This document shows positions 32,843 to 41,568 of a stretch of 64,000 nt of DNA, piece by piece. Origin of the DNA: a virus; the IMG/VR virus record IMGVR_UViG_3300021962_000077, positions 1 through 64,000 of that record; one strand, written 5' to 3'. Positions within the stretch are counted from its first letter, which is position 1. Every line of letters begins with the position of its first letter. Below the pieces are notes generated by a model that saw only the letters and a list, made by a program, of their open reading frames with translations, was not told the origin of the DNA and ran no database searches. The translations under genes and the position numbers were made by a program.

Positions 32843-33160
32843 TTAGTGCCAATTACCTTGAAAGCAATGACGCATCTCATGTCCTAAGGTATGCATATTT
32901 GGACGCTTGCTAGTAATGATTGTACAACTATTGCCTTCCCAAAAAGAGCAGGCTTTAATAGCAAAACCAAAACCACCGTTGTTGCGCTTGCGGCTTTCTG
33001 CATCACATACTTGTTGAACATTGTCAACTGGCATCCATTTGATATTCATCGGAGTCTTTTGAACGTCACCTGCTGGAAATGATGCCGTAGGATCATCCCA
33101 ATCTGCCGATGCTGAGCCCAATTGAGCAATCAAAAAAAGTGTAAGAACAGTTTTTTTCAT
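32843..33160 (-). CDS. Secreted HExxH metalloprotease-like protein
   Basis: 105 residues. A Sec signal peptide (KKTVLTLFLIAQLGSASA) is followed by a small domain with four or more Cys and, near the C-terminus, TLGHEMRHCFQGNWH, containing HEMRH, an HExxH zinc motif, plus a further downstream His. Very short for a peptidase, so possibly a minimal zincin. It sits alone on the - strand with its own consensus promoter and terminator, as expected for a moron acting in the host periplasm. Confidence 0.72.
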   Translation of the reverse strand: MKKTVLTLFLIAQLGSASADWDDPTASFPAGDVQKTPMNIKWMPVDNVQQVCDAESRKRNNGGFGFAIKACSFWEGNSCTIITSKRPNMHTLGHEMRHCFQGNWH

Positions 33161-33188
33161 GTCTACCTCTGTGTGTTAATATGCTATA

Positions 33189-33217
33189 ATTATAGCCTCA
33201 AAAGTATAGATTGTCAA
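33189..33217 (-). promoter_or_regulatory. Consensus sigma-70 promoter for the - strand metalloprotease
   Basis: On the - strand: TTGACA (33217-33212), 17-bp spacer, TATAAT (33194-33189). Only ~30 nt to the ATG at 33160. Confidence 0.92.
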
Positions 33218-33220
33218 TTA

Positions 33221-33236
33221 TTTTGGTTAACCAAAA
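33221..33236. promoter_or_regulatory. 16-bp perfect palindrome, operator candidate
   Basis: TTTTGGTTAACCAAAA is a perfect dyad ending 4 bp upstream of the -35 of the divergent metalloprotease promoter and 20 bp before the ATG at 33256. Position suits a dimeric regulator controlling one or both directions. Confidence 0.5.
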
Positions 33237-33255
33237 ATTAATACTTAAATATACT

Positions 33256-33747
33256 ATGATCAAAACTTTAGACACAATCGATTCAAATTTTCTATACGAA
33301 GAATATGCCAAAATAGAACATCATATTGATTGGTTTATAACGGGACAACAAGGACGCCAAACGTGTATACAGACTAGACCAGATCAACCCTTGGGGTTAG
33401 ATGGGTGTGGTAGCGTAGATCCAAGTGTAGGTATAACATCCTATAACTGTGTTAACAGTTTGGTACAAGGTACTATTTGGCAAGAACTGATCGAAAAGTA
33501 TCAAATGTTTAGAACAAGATTTTTATGGATAAATGAAAAATCCTGTTATTCAATACACAAAGATTCTAGTCCAAGAATACATATACCAATTTTTACAAAT
33601 CCGCAGGCATTATTTTATTTTAGTAAATCAGGATTTCAATATTTGGCTCCAGATAAAATATACTGGGTAGACACTAGAAGTATGCATAGTTTTGTAAACT
33701 TTTCTGATCAAAAAAGACTGCATCTAGTTGGCTGTGTTGAAGGTTGA
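33256..33747 (+). CDS. 2OG-Fe(II) oxygenase / aspartyl-hydroxylase-like protein
   Basis: 163 residues from ATG 33256; upstream in-frame codons overlie the palindrome and divergent promoter. The double-stranded beta-helix signature is visible: YSIHKDSSPRIHIPI (H-x-D, about residues 100-102, with the following R-x-H-I-P strand), and a distal His plus Arg in MHSFVNFSDQKRLHLVG. This pattern suits the aspartyl/asparaginyl beta-hydroxylase type. Substrate unknown. A TATACT element lies directly before the ATG. Confidence 0.7.
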   Translation: MIKTLDTIDSNFLYEEYAKIEHHIDWFITGQQGRQTCIQTRPDQPLGLDGCGSVDPSVGITSYNCVNSLVQGTIWQELIEKYQMFRTRFLWINEKSCYSIHKDSSPRIHIPIFTNPQALFYFSKSGFQYLAPDKIYWVDTRSMHSFVNFSDQKRLHLVGCVEG

Positions 33748-33771
33748 CAAATAAAACAAATATAGTATAAT
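33744..33771 (+). promoter_or_regulatory. Consensus sigma-70 promoter for dsbA-like gene
   Basis: TTGACA (33744-33749), 16-bp spacer, TATAAT (33766-33771). The previous stop codon TGA lies in the -35, as at 19239. Confidence 0.9.
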
Positions 33772-33794
33772 AGGCAAATTAACGAGGAGATGTT

Positions 33795-34058
33795 ATGTCA
33801 TCAAGAATGTATGGCCCTGAAGAAAAGGCTAAATTAGAAAGATTAATTACCGAAGGTAGTACAGTACTACGTGAAATTGAAGATTTAAAAGAAGGCTTAA
33901 AAGAAACCGTTAAGGCAGTAGCAGAAGAACTTGATATCAAACCCAGTATCATCAATAAAGCAATTACCATTGCACATAAAGATAATTGGAAAGATCACGA
34001 AGACGAATGGAACGAGATTGAAATGATCTTGGGCGTAACTAAACGTCTACCAGAATAA
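33795..34058 (+). CDS. dsbA: DsbA-like late-transcription DNA-binding protein (T4 family)
   Basis: 87 residues, RBS GAGGAG. The segment EKAKLERLITEGSTVLREIE then DLKEGLKETVKAVAEELDIK and PSIINKAITIAHK matches the small dsDNA-binding DsbA protein of T4-like phages, a coiled N-terminus plus a HTH-like end. In T4 it binds late promoters and enhances late transcription. Its host-type promoter suggests early synthesis, ready for the late boxes found here. Overlaps the next gene by TAATG. Confidence 0.8.
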   Translation: MSSRMYGPEEKAKLERLITEGSTVLREIEDLKEGLKETVKAVAEELDIKPSIINKAITIAHKDNWKDHEDEWNEIEMILGVTKRLPE

Positions 34059-34654
34059 TGTCTAGGCTAGTTGCATTCGGATGTTCTTATACCCAAGGGT
34101 CTTCCTTGGATGACAATTATCAATTTCCCCCTTATCCTGCAGTACCTAGTATTTTTGCGTGGCCTCAAGTTTTAGCAAATTTATTAGGTTTAGAATGTAA
34201 AAACTATGCAGTAGGTGGAAGTGGTAATTTAGAAATTTTATGGGAACTTCTAAAAAAGAATGTATCGTCAAATGATATAGTTCTTTTAGGATGGAGCCAT
34301 TTCAATAGAGAAATCATTTTTGATAAACAACAAGAATTTTCAAGAATGTTAGATAATGAAGAAACATTCAAGCGTTGGTTGTTGGCGCACCCCGAATCCG
34401 ATATTAACATAAGAAATTGGTTATATATTCATCACGCCAACAAATATTTAAAAAGCAAAAAAATAACAGCTTATAATGTTTTTTGTGCATTTGATATCGA
34501 TCCTAGTACTAAACCAAGTTGGATTGAAATAGATAATATGTTACCTTGTAATTTCCAGCCGTTAGATCGTGGGCATGACGGTTTACACCCGGGTATAAAA
34601 AGTCACGAAGATCTAGCAAATAACATATATAAATACATAACAAACGTAGGGTAA
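34058..34654 (+). CDS. SGNH/GDSL-like hydrolase
   Basis: 198 residues. Block I LVAFGCSYTQGSSLDD (Ser nucleophile about 9), block II AVGGSGNLEILW (Gly), a possible block III in LLGWSHFNRE, and block V DGLHPGIKSHE (D-x2-H) form a complete SGNH set. It would hydrolyse an ester such as an acetyl group on a sugar or lipid. Similar proteins appear in many phages near the polymerase genes. A perfect TATAAATA box lies in its last codons. Confidence 0.75.
   Translation: MSRLVAFGCSYTQGSSLDDNYQFPPYPAVPSIFAWPQVLANLLGLECKNYAVGGSGNLEILWELLKKNVSSNDIVLLGWSHFNREIIFDKQQEFSRMLDNEETFKRWLLAHPESDINIRNWLYIHHANKYLKSKKITAYNVFCAFDIDPSTKPSWIEIDNMLPCNFQPLDRGHDGLHPGIKSHEDLANNIYKYITNVG
34628..34635 (+). promoter_or_regulatory. 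TATAAATA late-promoter match inside gene end
   Basis: Exact T4 late consensus, 78 nt upstream of the polymerase ATG and inside the last codons of the SGNH gene. May be fortuitous, because a DNA polymerase gene would be expected early. Confidence 0.3.
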
Positions 34655-34683
34655 GCAGGGCCATAAACCGCACAATAGGTATT

Positions 34684-34707
34684 TGTGAGCCAAAAATCAC
34701 ATAAGGA
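34684..34707 (+). promoter_or_regulatory. Putative translational operator of the DNA polymerase gene
   Basis: TGTGA (34684-34688) / TCACA (34697-34701) form a 5-bp stem with an 8-nt loop GCCAAAAA, followed at once by the RBS AAGGA (34703-34707) and ATG 34713. In T4 the gp43 operator is likewise a 5-bp stem with an 8-nt loop next to the Shine-Dalgarno, bound by gp43 itself. Confidence 0.5.
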
Positions 34708-34712
34708 AAAAT

Positions 34713-37385
34713 ATGAGCTATGTAGACGCATGGTTCGATCGCGAGAACGACATTATCAAGATTGTCGAGCGTTCGAACCAAGGTAAAAGAGAATTTAGAG
34801 ACATACCTGTTAGGTATACATTTTACTACGAAGATGCACGTGGTAAATTTCAATCAATTTATGGCACGCCGTTATCAAGAGTTGTTTGCCGTAATTCAAA
34901 AGATTTCCGTAAAGAAATGGCCATACACTCTAACAAAAAGATGTATGAAGCAGACATTAATCCAATCTTTGTTTGTCTAAGTGAAAATTATTTAAATCAA
35001 GACGCACCAAAACTAAACACTGCCTTCTTTGACATTGAGGTAGACTTTGATCCAGAACGTGGGTATGCTAGCCCAGACGATGCATTCATGCCAATTACTG
35101 CTATCGCAGTTTATCTGCAATGGTTAGAAACAATGGTCTGCCTAGCTATTCCGCCTAAGGGAATGAGTATTGACACCGCCAAAGAACTAGTAAAAGATTT
35201 TCCTAACACACATATTTTTGACAACGAAGCAGATTTGTTAGACACATTTTTGAAATTAATCGAAGATGCAGATGTTATCAGTGGTTGGAACTCAGAGGGT
35301 TTTGATATTCCCTATACTACCAATCGCATTACCAAAGTACTCAGCAAAGACGATACACGCAGGATGTGCTTGTTTGGACAGTATCCTCGCAAGCGTGAAT
35401 ATGAAAAATATGGAAAACAGGCCATAACATATGATATGATTGGTCGTGTACACTTAGACTATCTTGAATTATATCGTAAGTACACATATGAAGAACGTCA
35501 CAGCTACAGACTAGATGCCATTGCCGAATATGAATTAGGTGAACGTAAAACACAATACGAAGGCACACTTGATCAACTATACAACAATGACTTTAAAAAG
35601 TTTGTTGAATATAACAGACAAGACTGTGCGCTTCTTGATCGATTAGATAAGAAACTAAAGTTCTTAGATCTTGCCAATAAACTGGCACATGAAAACACTG
35701 TACTACTACAAACAACAATGGGTGCTGTGGCTGTGACAGAACAGGCCATTATTAATGAAGCACATCGCAGAGGATTTCAAGTTCCCAATCGTACTAAAAT
35801 GGACGATCGTGAGAGCAACGAAGGTGCCGCGGGTGCCTATGTTGCTTACCCTAAAGAAGGCCTACAAGATTGGATTGGATCACTGGACATTAACAGTCTA
35901 TATCCCAGTGCTATTCGTGCGCTTAACATGGGTCCAGAGACTATTGTGGGGCAGTTACGTTCTACATACACAGATGAGTACATAACAGAACAAACTACTC
36001 TTAAAAAGAAAACGTTTGCTGCCGCGTGGGAAGGATTGTTTGGATCGCTAGAATATGAAGCTGTTATGCGGCAAGATCGCGGAGTCGATGTTACTATCGA
36101 CTGGGAATCCGGAGAAAGCGATACACTTAGTGCCGCAGAAATATACAAATTAATTTATGATAGTAATCAACCTTGGATGTTAAGTGCCAATGGAACTATT
36201 TTTACATGGGAAAGAGAAGGAATCATTCCCGGATTATTAAAACGATGGTATGCTGAACGTAAAGAGATGCAGGCCAAATTAAAGGAGAGCAAAGATGCAG
36301 GCAATGATATTGAAGAAGAGTATTGGGATAAGCGACAATTGGTTAAGAAAATTAACCTCAATTCGCTTTACGGTGCGATCCTTAACCCTGGCTGTCGCTT
36401 TTTCGATAAGCGTATTGGGCAATCTACCACTCTTACTGGGCGACAGATTGCCAAGCACATGGCTGGAAAAGTCAATGAGATCATCACTGGAGAGTTTAAT
36501 CATGTCGGCAAGGCAATCATATACGGTGACACAGATTCTTGTTATTTCTCAGCATATAAAACCTTAAAGAAAGACATAGATAGTGGACAAATACCTTGGA
36601 CTAAAGAAACTGTCGTACAACTTTATGACCAGATTGGAGAAGAAGTAAACACAACGTTCCCACAGATGATGCTAGACTCTTTTCATTGTCCAAAGAGTCG
36701 TGGTGAAGTTATCAAAGCAGGACGAGAAATCGTTGCATCAAAAGGATTGTTTATTACTAAGAAACGTTATGCCGTACTCTATTATGACAAAGAAGGCAAA
36801 CGAGCAGATGTTGACGGTAAACCTGGTAAAATCAAAGCCATGGGCTTAGATCTAAAACGCAGTGATACTCCAGAATTTATTCAAGACTTTCTAAGTGATG
36901 TATTAGAAAAAGTACTAACAGGTGCAACTGAAGAAGAAGTTTTAAATCAGATTACAGAATTCCGCACTCTATTTAAGGCTAGACCTGGCTGGGAGAAAGG
37001 ATCTCCTAAACGTGCTAATAATATTACTGAGTATCAGGCTAAAGAAGTCAAACAGGGCAAGGCCAATATGCCGGGTCACGTAAGAGCCAGTATAAATTGG
37101 AACACGCTTAAACGCATGATGGGAGACAAATATTCGATGAGTATTACAGATGGTGCTAAAGTAATCGTGTGTAAAATTAGAGATAATCCTATGGGGTTTA
37201 CTAGTGTGGCATATCCAGTAGATGAACTACGGTTACCGCAATGGTTTAAGGATCTGCCATTTAACGATGCTGAAATGGAAACTACTATCATTGATAACAA
37301 ATTAGATAATTTGATTGGCGTACTAGGTTGGGATATTAGATCAACTGAAGAAAAAAATACGTTTAATAGTTTATTCGAGTTTTAA
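34713..37385 (+). CDS. 43: Family B replicative DNA polymerase (gp43-like)
   Basis: 890 residues, similar to T4 gp43 (898). Exonuclease motifs: FFDIEVDFD (ExoI, about 106), ISGWNSEGFDIPY (ExoII), VEYNRQDCALL (ExoIII). Polymerase motifs: SLDINSLYPSAIRALN (A, about 391), KKINLNSLYGAI (B, about 546), IYGDTDSCYF (C, about 603). All catalytic acids are present, so it is a proofreading polymerase. Works with the clamp (38202) and loader (12346). A gp43-type operator hairpin lies just upstream, so autoregulation is likely. Confidence 0.97.
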   Translation: MSYVDAWFDRENDIIKIVERSNQGKREFRDIPVRYTFYYEDARGKFQSIYGTPLSRVVCRNSKDFRKEMAIHSNKKMYEADINPIFVCLSENYLNQDAPKLNTAFFDIEVDFDPERGYASPDDAFMPITAIAVYLQWLETMVCLAIPPKGMSIDTAKELVKDFPNTHIFDNEADLLDTFLKLIEDADVISGWNSEGFDIPYTTNRITKVLSKDDTRRMCLFGQYPRKREYEKYGKQAITYDMIGRVHLDYLELYRKYTYEERHSYRLDAIAEYELGERKTQYEGTLDQLYNNDFKKFVEYNRQDCALLDRLDKKLKFLDLANKLAHENTVLLQTTMGAVAVTEQAIINEAHRRGFQVPNRTKMDDRESNEGAAGAYVAYPKEGLQDWIGSLDINSLYPSAIRALNMGPETIVGQLRSTYTDEYITEQTTLKKKTFAAAWEGLFGSLEYEAVMRQDRGVDVTIDWESGESDTLSAAEIYKLIYDSNQPWMLSANGTIFTWEREGIIPGLLKRWYAERKEMQAKLKESKDAGNDIEEEYWDKRQLVKKINLNSLYGAILNPGCRFFDKRIGQSTTLTGRQIAKHMAGKVNEIITGEFNHVGKAIIYGDTDSCYFSAYKTLKKDIDSGQIPWTKETVVQLYDQIGEEVNTTFPQMMLDSFHCPKSRGEVIKAGREIVASKGLFITKKRYAVLYYDKEGKRADVDGKPGKIKAMGLDLKRSDTPEFIQDFLSDVLEKVLTGATEEEVLNQITEFRTLFKARPGWEKGSPKRANNITEYQAKEVKQGKANMPGHVRASINWNTLKRMMGDKYSMSITDGAKVIVCKIRDNPMGFTSVAYPVDELRLPQWFKDLPFNDAEMETTIIDNKLDNLIGVLGWDIRSTEEKNTFNSLFEF

Positions 37386-37386
37386 T

Positions 37387-38169
37387 ATGAAAATTATAGT
37401 TGCTGGTTACGGATACGTGGGCAAAGCAGTACAGGCTGCTTTTGGCTACAAACATGAAGTGGTAATAGTTGACCCTGCTCTTACAGATGAAGATATTAGG
37501 AATCACTTTGATGCGGATTGTATTATTATTTGTGTTAGTACTCCACCTACCGACTCTGGGACTTGCAATGGTGCAAATGTACTAGATGTAATCGATCAAA
37601 CTCCGATTGATATACCAATAATGATTAAAAGTACCGTAAGTCCAGATATAGTTGATCTATTAGAAGAAAAATATTCTAAACATAGCATTGTAATAAGTCC
37701 AGAATTATTAAGAGCTAGATCTAGCGCAGAAGATTTTATTAATCAAAAGTATGTTATTATAGGCGGAGAAGATCCCGAGTGTTTTTGGCAAGAACTTTTT
37801 ACAGATACTTTACCAAGTTGTAAGTTAGCATTAAAATGCTCTATGAAAGAAGCATCAATAGTCAAATATGCTTCAAATAGTTTTCTTGCATTAAAAACGT
37901 CATACTTCAATCAATTATACGATGTATGTCAATCTACTAATACTGACTTTGACATTGTTAGACACATTATGTCACAGGATCTACGTATTGGATCGGATCA
38001 TACTATGGTTCCAGGTCCAGACGGAGAAAGAGGATGGGGCGGTCATTGTTTCCCCAAAGATACACTTGCCTACACACTATGGGCAAGATCAATAGATGCT
38101 AGACAAAGTGTTCTAGAATCAGCCATATCATATAATAATATGGTAAGAAAAAACATTGACAAAAAGTAA
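37387..38169 (+). CDS. UDP-glucose/GDP-mannose dehydrogenase-like, lacking C-terminal domain
   Basis: 260 residues. N-terminal Rossmann GYGYVGKAVQAAFG (8-21), ICVSTPPTDSG, SPELLRARSSAEDF and the catalytic-Cys motif GWGGHCFPKDTLAY (Cys about 217) of nucleotide-sugar 6-dehydrogenases. The ~100-150-residue C-terminal nucleotide-sugar-binding domain is missing: the protein ends about 40 residues after the Cys. It may use a different or smaller substrate, or work with a partner. The end carries the next promoter's -35. Confidence 0.82.
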   Translation: MKIIVAGYGYVGKAVQAAFGYKHEVVIVDPALTDEDIRNHFDADCIIICVSTPPTDSGTCNGANVLDVIDQTPIDIPIMIKSTVSPDIVDLLEEKYSKHSIVISPELLRARSSAEDFINQKYVIIGGEDPECFWQELFTDTLPSCKLALKCSMKEASIVKYASNSFLALKTSYFNQLYDVCQSTNTDFDIVRHIMSQDLRIGSDHTMVPGPDGERGWGGHCFPKDTLAYTLWARSIDARQSVLESAISYNNMVRKNIDKK

Positions 38170-38184
38170 TTTTCTAAATATAAT
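38156..38184 (+). promoter_or_regulatory. Consensus sigma-70 promoter for the sliding clamp
   Basis: TTGACA (38156-38161), 17-bp spacer, TATAAT (38179-38184), both perfect. RBS GAGGAG follows, ATG at 38202. Confidence 0.92.
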
Positions 38185-38201
38185 ATTACGAGGAGACATT
38201 T

Positions 38202-38930
38202 ATGAAAGATATTTTACAAGATATTGTAGCACATACATACCAATTAGGTATTATTTCGCTGGTAAAGATTACAGGCAACAACGGAGAAACTCTAGTTGAA
38301 TCAATGGCTGAAGATCGTTCAGTTATTATTTCTGCAAAAACTGTAGAGCCTGTTACAGAATTTGACGGCATTTTTGGTATGCCAAACTTAGATAAACTTA
38401 AATTTTTACTTAACTGTGAAGAATATAAAGAGGATGCTAAGATAACTGTTGTTGAAGCAACAAGAAATAACGAAGTAGTACCAACAGGTTTACATTTTGT
38501 AAATCAAACACAGGATTTTCAAAACGACTATCGTTTTATGAATACTGAAATTATTAATGAAAAACTTAAATCAGTTAAGTTTAAAGGTACTACTTGGGAA
38601 ATTGATTTTGAACCAAGTATTACTAGTATTACAAGATTAAAATATCAATCACAAGCTCACAGTGATGAACCAAACTTTCAAGTTAAAACTGAAAATAATA
38701 ATCTTATCTTTAGTTTTGGAGATGCAGGATCACACGCAGGTAGTTTTGTGTTTCAACCAAATGTTAGCAAATTAAAACACACATGGTCTTGGCCAGTTAG
38801 CCAGGTTACGAGTATACTTGCATTAAGTGGTAATAAGACTATGAAGATTAGCGATGCAGGTGCTATGATGATCACCGTAGATAGTGGTATGGCAACATAT
38901 GACTATATTTTACCAGCAATGAGCAAATAA
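38202..38930 (+). CDS. 45: Sliding clamp, DNA polymerase processivity factor (gp45-like)
   Basis: 242 residues (T4 gp45 is 228). It matches the T4-like clamp: FDGIFGMPNLDKLKFLLN, the repeated two-domain beta-alpha layout, and the C-terminal YDYILPAMSK. Trimeric ring around DNA; in T4 it also activates late transcription with gp33/gp55. It has its own perfect host-type promoter, suggesting early high expression. Confidence 0.9.
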   Translation: MKDILQDIVAHTYQLGIISLVKITGNNGETLVESMAEDRSVIISAKTVEPVTEFDGIFGMPNLDKLKFLLNCEEYKEDAKITVVEATRNNEVVPTGLHFVNQTQDFQNDYRFMNTEIINEKLKSVKFKGTTWEIDFEPSITSITRLKYQSQAHSDEPNFQVKTENNNLIFSFGDAGSHAGSFVFQPNVSKLKHTWSWPVSQVTSILALSGNKTMKISDAGAMMITVDSGMATYDYILPAMSK

Positions 38931-38932
38931 TT

Positions 38933-39154
38933 ATGGAAACTAAACGCAGAACCGTTGTTAGAATGATAACTTATCGCTTGACCGCATGGTTATTTACAAT
39001 CTTTTGGACTTACTTGTTTACAGGTAACTTAGGTAACTCAGCAGGATTTGCCACAGCCTTGCACATTCTTCTCAGTATAGATTACTACATACACGAAAGA
39101 ATATGGCTTAGAATTAAATGGGGTAGAATAGATGGGGACATCAATGCCGAGTAG
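38933..39154 (+). CDS. DUF2061-type small membrane protein
   Basis: 73 residues. KRRTVVRMITYRLTAWLFTI then HILLSIDYYIHERIWLRIKW matches the DUF2061 pattern (K-x-x-TYR-x-x-A, then YY-x-HE-R-x-W). Two helices in the inner membrane. Function unknown in phage and host. It overlaps the next gene by 23 nt. Confidence 0.82.
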   Translation: METKRRTVVRMITYRLTAWLFTIFWTYLFTGNLGNSAGFATALHILLSIDYYIHERIWLRIKWGRIDGDINAE

Positions 39155-39632
39155 AGAAAAAGACCAAGCAGACTTTGACTTGGAAACATTTGTAGATTTG
39201 TTTGACACAGCTATTTCGTCAGATAATCCTGCTGTACAACGAGCATTGAAAAACTTGTTGATGATTGCGGCTATTGTTAATGCAGAAGATCCCCAAGCAG
39301 GTATGCGTCAAGGGCCGTTAAAAAGAGTGTTGGAGGATCAACGAAATATTATTCGTAGATTAGAAAATATAGAAAACAACGGTGGCAACTTACATAGACA
39401 ATATGGTCCTATTCCTAGTACACCAAATATGCCTACACCTTGGGTTGTGCCAACACCAGTTCAAAGTCCTAATACTGGAACACCAAATTTTCCTCCAGGT
39501 ACAATTTGGACTACAACTAATACATCTACCAGTTACGCTGCCAAAGACAGCGGAGCAGTGGCTGCACAGGGTCATGTATCGACAGTATCACTTGACGGAT
39601 TATTTGAAAAACTAGAAGCAAAGTCTCTATGA
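39132..39632 (+). CDS. Hypothetical protein with Pro/Thr-rich linker
   Basis: 166 residues from ATG 39132 (GGGGTAG RBS); ATG 39144 is an alternative. N-terminal ~90 residues are helical (FVDLFDTAISSDNPAVQRAL), followed by a Pro/Thr/Asn-rich stretch and the C-terminal SLDGLFEKLEAKSL helix. The short acidic C-terminus (DGLFEKLEAKSL) echoes the end of the next protein (TFEDLFE), a hint of a shared docking tail. Confidence 0.6.
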   Translation: MGTSMPSREKDQADFDLETFVDLFDTAISSDNPAVQRALKNLLMIAAIVNAEDPQAGMRQGPLKRVLEDQRNIIRRLENIENNGGNLHRQYGPIPSTPNMPTPWVVPTPVQSPNTGTPNFPPGTIWTTTNTSTSYAAKDSGAVAAQGHVSTVSLDGLFEKLEAKSL

Positions 39633-41311
39633 ATCGAAATTTAACAGCAACACAAAATGACTATGCATATTTCTTGCCAGCAACGTCAGGATTTTATAGC
39701 ACATTCATAGGTAAACAACGCTATGGAAACTATGTAGATCCTGCACGGTTACCTGCTAGTTTTACTAATGGTGTTGAAGGATTGAATTATCTTAATCCGG
39801 ACAAAGGCATGTTCTATTATCATCACTGCCTTTATTCGGCAGGACACGCTAATTTAGATTTGTCTAAACCAGACGAAACTGAAGACATGTTCCGTAATAG
39901 AGATCGTTCGACTAGTTGGGTGTTAGGCGATTCAGGTGGATTCCAGATTGGTAAGGGTGTATGGGCCGGTGAGTGGCGTGATCCAAACGGTCCCGAAGTT
40001 GCTGCTAAATGGAAAGAAGTTAATGCCAAGGGTATCGAACTTGTCCCACAATTAGATGCCAGCGGCAATCCTAAGCTAGATAAAAATGGCAATCCAAAGA
40101 TGACCAAGATTGATCATCCTAAACTTTATCAAGCACAATTAGATGCCGCACAAAAGAAACGTGAACAAGTATTAACTTGGATGGACGCACTTATGGACTA
40201 TGGAATGGTACTGGATATTCCAGCATGGGTGGCTCGTAGTCCTGCAGGTATGGCTGCTACAGGTATCGAGTCATACGATCAAGCCGTTGATGCTACCAAA
40301 TACAATAACGAATACTTTATTAAACATCGTACTGGTGCATGTAAATTTCTAAACGTTCTTCAAGGCGAGACTCACAGTCAAGCAGAAGATTGGTATCAAA
40401 AAATGAAAGACTTTTGCGATCCAAAAGTATATGAAGACAAAGCATTTAATGGTTGGGCCATGGGTGGCCAAAACATGTGTGATATTCACTTGGTCTTAAA
40501 AAGACTAGTGGCATTAAGATTTGATGGACTACTTGAAAAAGGCAAACAAGATTGGATGCATTTTTTAGGTACATCAAAATTAGAGTGGGCAGTCCTGCTC
40601 ACAGACATCCAACGTGCTGTAAGGAAATATCATAATGAAAACTTTACCATATCTTTTGACTGCGCCTCACCGTTTCTGGCAACAGCAAACGGACAAATCT
40701 ACATCCAAACAGAAACAGAAGACCGCACTAAATGGGTCTATAGGATGCAGGGTGGCGCAGACAACAAAAAATACGCCTCTGACACACGTCTCTTCAAAGA
40801 TGCTGTAGTACAAGATGGTATATTTGAAGGATTTGAATCTAGTCCAGTTATGGATCAAGTCCAAATGAAAGACATCTGCATTTACGGACCAGGCGATGTA
40901 AACAAGAATGGCAAAGAAGGTAAAACAAGTTGGGATTCATTTAGTTATGCTATTATGATGGGCCATAATGTATGGATGCATTTAAATGCGGTTCAAGAAG
41001 CCAATCGACAATATGATTTGGGCAAATTACCTTCAATGTTGGTTGACGAACAATTTGATAGAGTGTATTATAAGGACATAGTAGAAGCTATTTTTGCAAC
41101 AGATGACAGAGCTACCGCAGAAGCAATTATTGAACACTACAGTAGATATTGGGATACTATAATTGGTACTAGAGGTAATACTGGTAAAAGAATTGTGAAT
41201 GCACATACCAAAGCTGATGAACTAGGTATACCGGCTGTAGATTTCAGTGATCTTAAAATAGTTAAGAAACAAGAACCTGTAACAACAACATTTGAAGATT
41301 TGTTTGAATGA
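39629..41311 (+). CDS. dpdA: DpdA-like DNA guanine transglycosylase
   Basis: 560 residues. It resembles the TGT superfamily member DpdA, which swaps guanine in DNA for a 7-deazaguanine: the active-site region WVLGDSGGFQIGKGVW (about residue 100, DSGGFQ), YGMVLDIPAWVARSP, FLNVLQGETHSQAEDWYQ and FNGWAMGGQNM (TGT-like (G/A)-x-GG) are visible. It overlaps the genes on either side by 4 nt. FolE, QueE and a QueD-like protein downstream supply the precursor. QueC is not in this window. The substrate is probably preQ0 made with host QueC; a later modification is possible. Confidence 0.85.
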   Translation: MNRNLTATQNDYAYFLPATSGFYSTFIGKQRYGNYVDPARLPASFTNGVEGLNYLNPDKGMFYYHHCLYSAGHANLDLSKPDETEDMFRNRDRSTSWVLGDSGGFQIGKGVWAGEWRDPNGPEVAAKWKEVNAKGIELVPQLDASGNPKLDKNGNPKMTKIDHPKLYQAQLDAAQKKREQVLTWMDALMDYGMVLDIPAWVARSPAGMAATGIESYDQAVDATKYNNEYFIKHRTGACKFLNVLQGETHSQAEDWYQKMKDFCDPKVYEDKAFNGWAMGGQNMCDIHLVLKRLVALRFDGLLEKGKQDWMHFLGTSKLEWAVLLTDIQRAVRKYHNENFTISFDCASPFLATANGQIYIQTETEDRTKWVYRMQGGADNKKYASDTRLFKDAVVQDGIFEGFESSPVMDQVQMKDICIYGPGDVNKNGKEGKTSWDSFSYAIMMGHNVWMHLNAVQEANRQYDLGKLPSMLVDEQFDRVYYKDIVEAIFATDDRATAEAIIEHYSRYWDTIIGTRGNTGKRIVNAHTKADELGIPAVDFSDLKIVKKQEPVTTTFEDLFE

Positions 41312-41568
41312 CACTACCAGACGAAAGATATCGAGCAGTTGTACAAACAAGGAGATTCCTGCTTGACCTCTGCAATCCACAGCATACTCCGCGTATTCCT
41401 AAACTTATAAGAGATACTGCTCGCTCTATGTTACGTCATTATCCAAGCGAGTACGAAATGTTAATTGCCTGCGATGAAGCTCCTGATTTGTTCCAAGAAC
41501 GTATGGAAGATGTAACTAGATTTTTTTCAAAATATCAACAAGGTAAAAAGGATAAAAATGAAACGTAA
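41308..41568 (+). CDS. BPSL0761-family small protein
   Basis: 86 residues. DERYRAVVQTRRFLLDLCNP and RIPKLIRDTARSMLRHYPS match the BPSL0761-type family found in proteobacteria and phages. Helical and basic, function unknown. Overlap with dpdA on the 5' side (ATGA) suggests it is made together with it. Confidence 0.75.
   Translation: MTLPDERYRAVVQTRRFLLDLCNPQHTPRIPKLIRDTARSMLRHYPSEYEMLIACDEAPDLFQERMEDVTRFFSKYQQGKKDKNET

Noticed and set aside
33185-33190. Rightward TATAAT on the + strand opposite the metalloprotease promoter
   Set aside because: It is the mirror half of a palindromic -10; no -35 is seen on the + strand.
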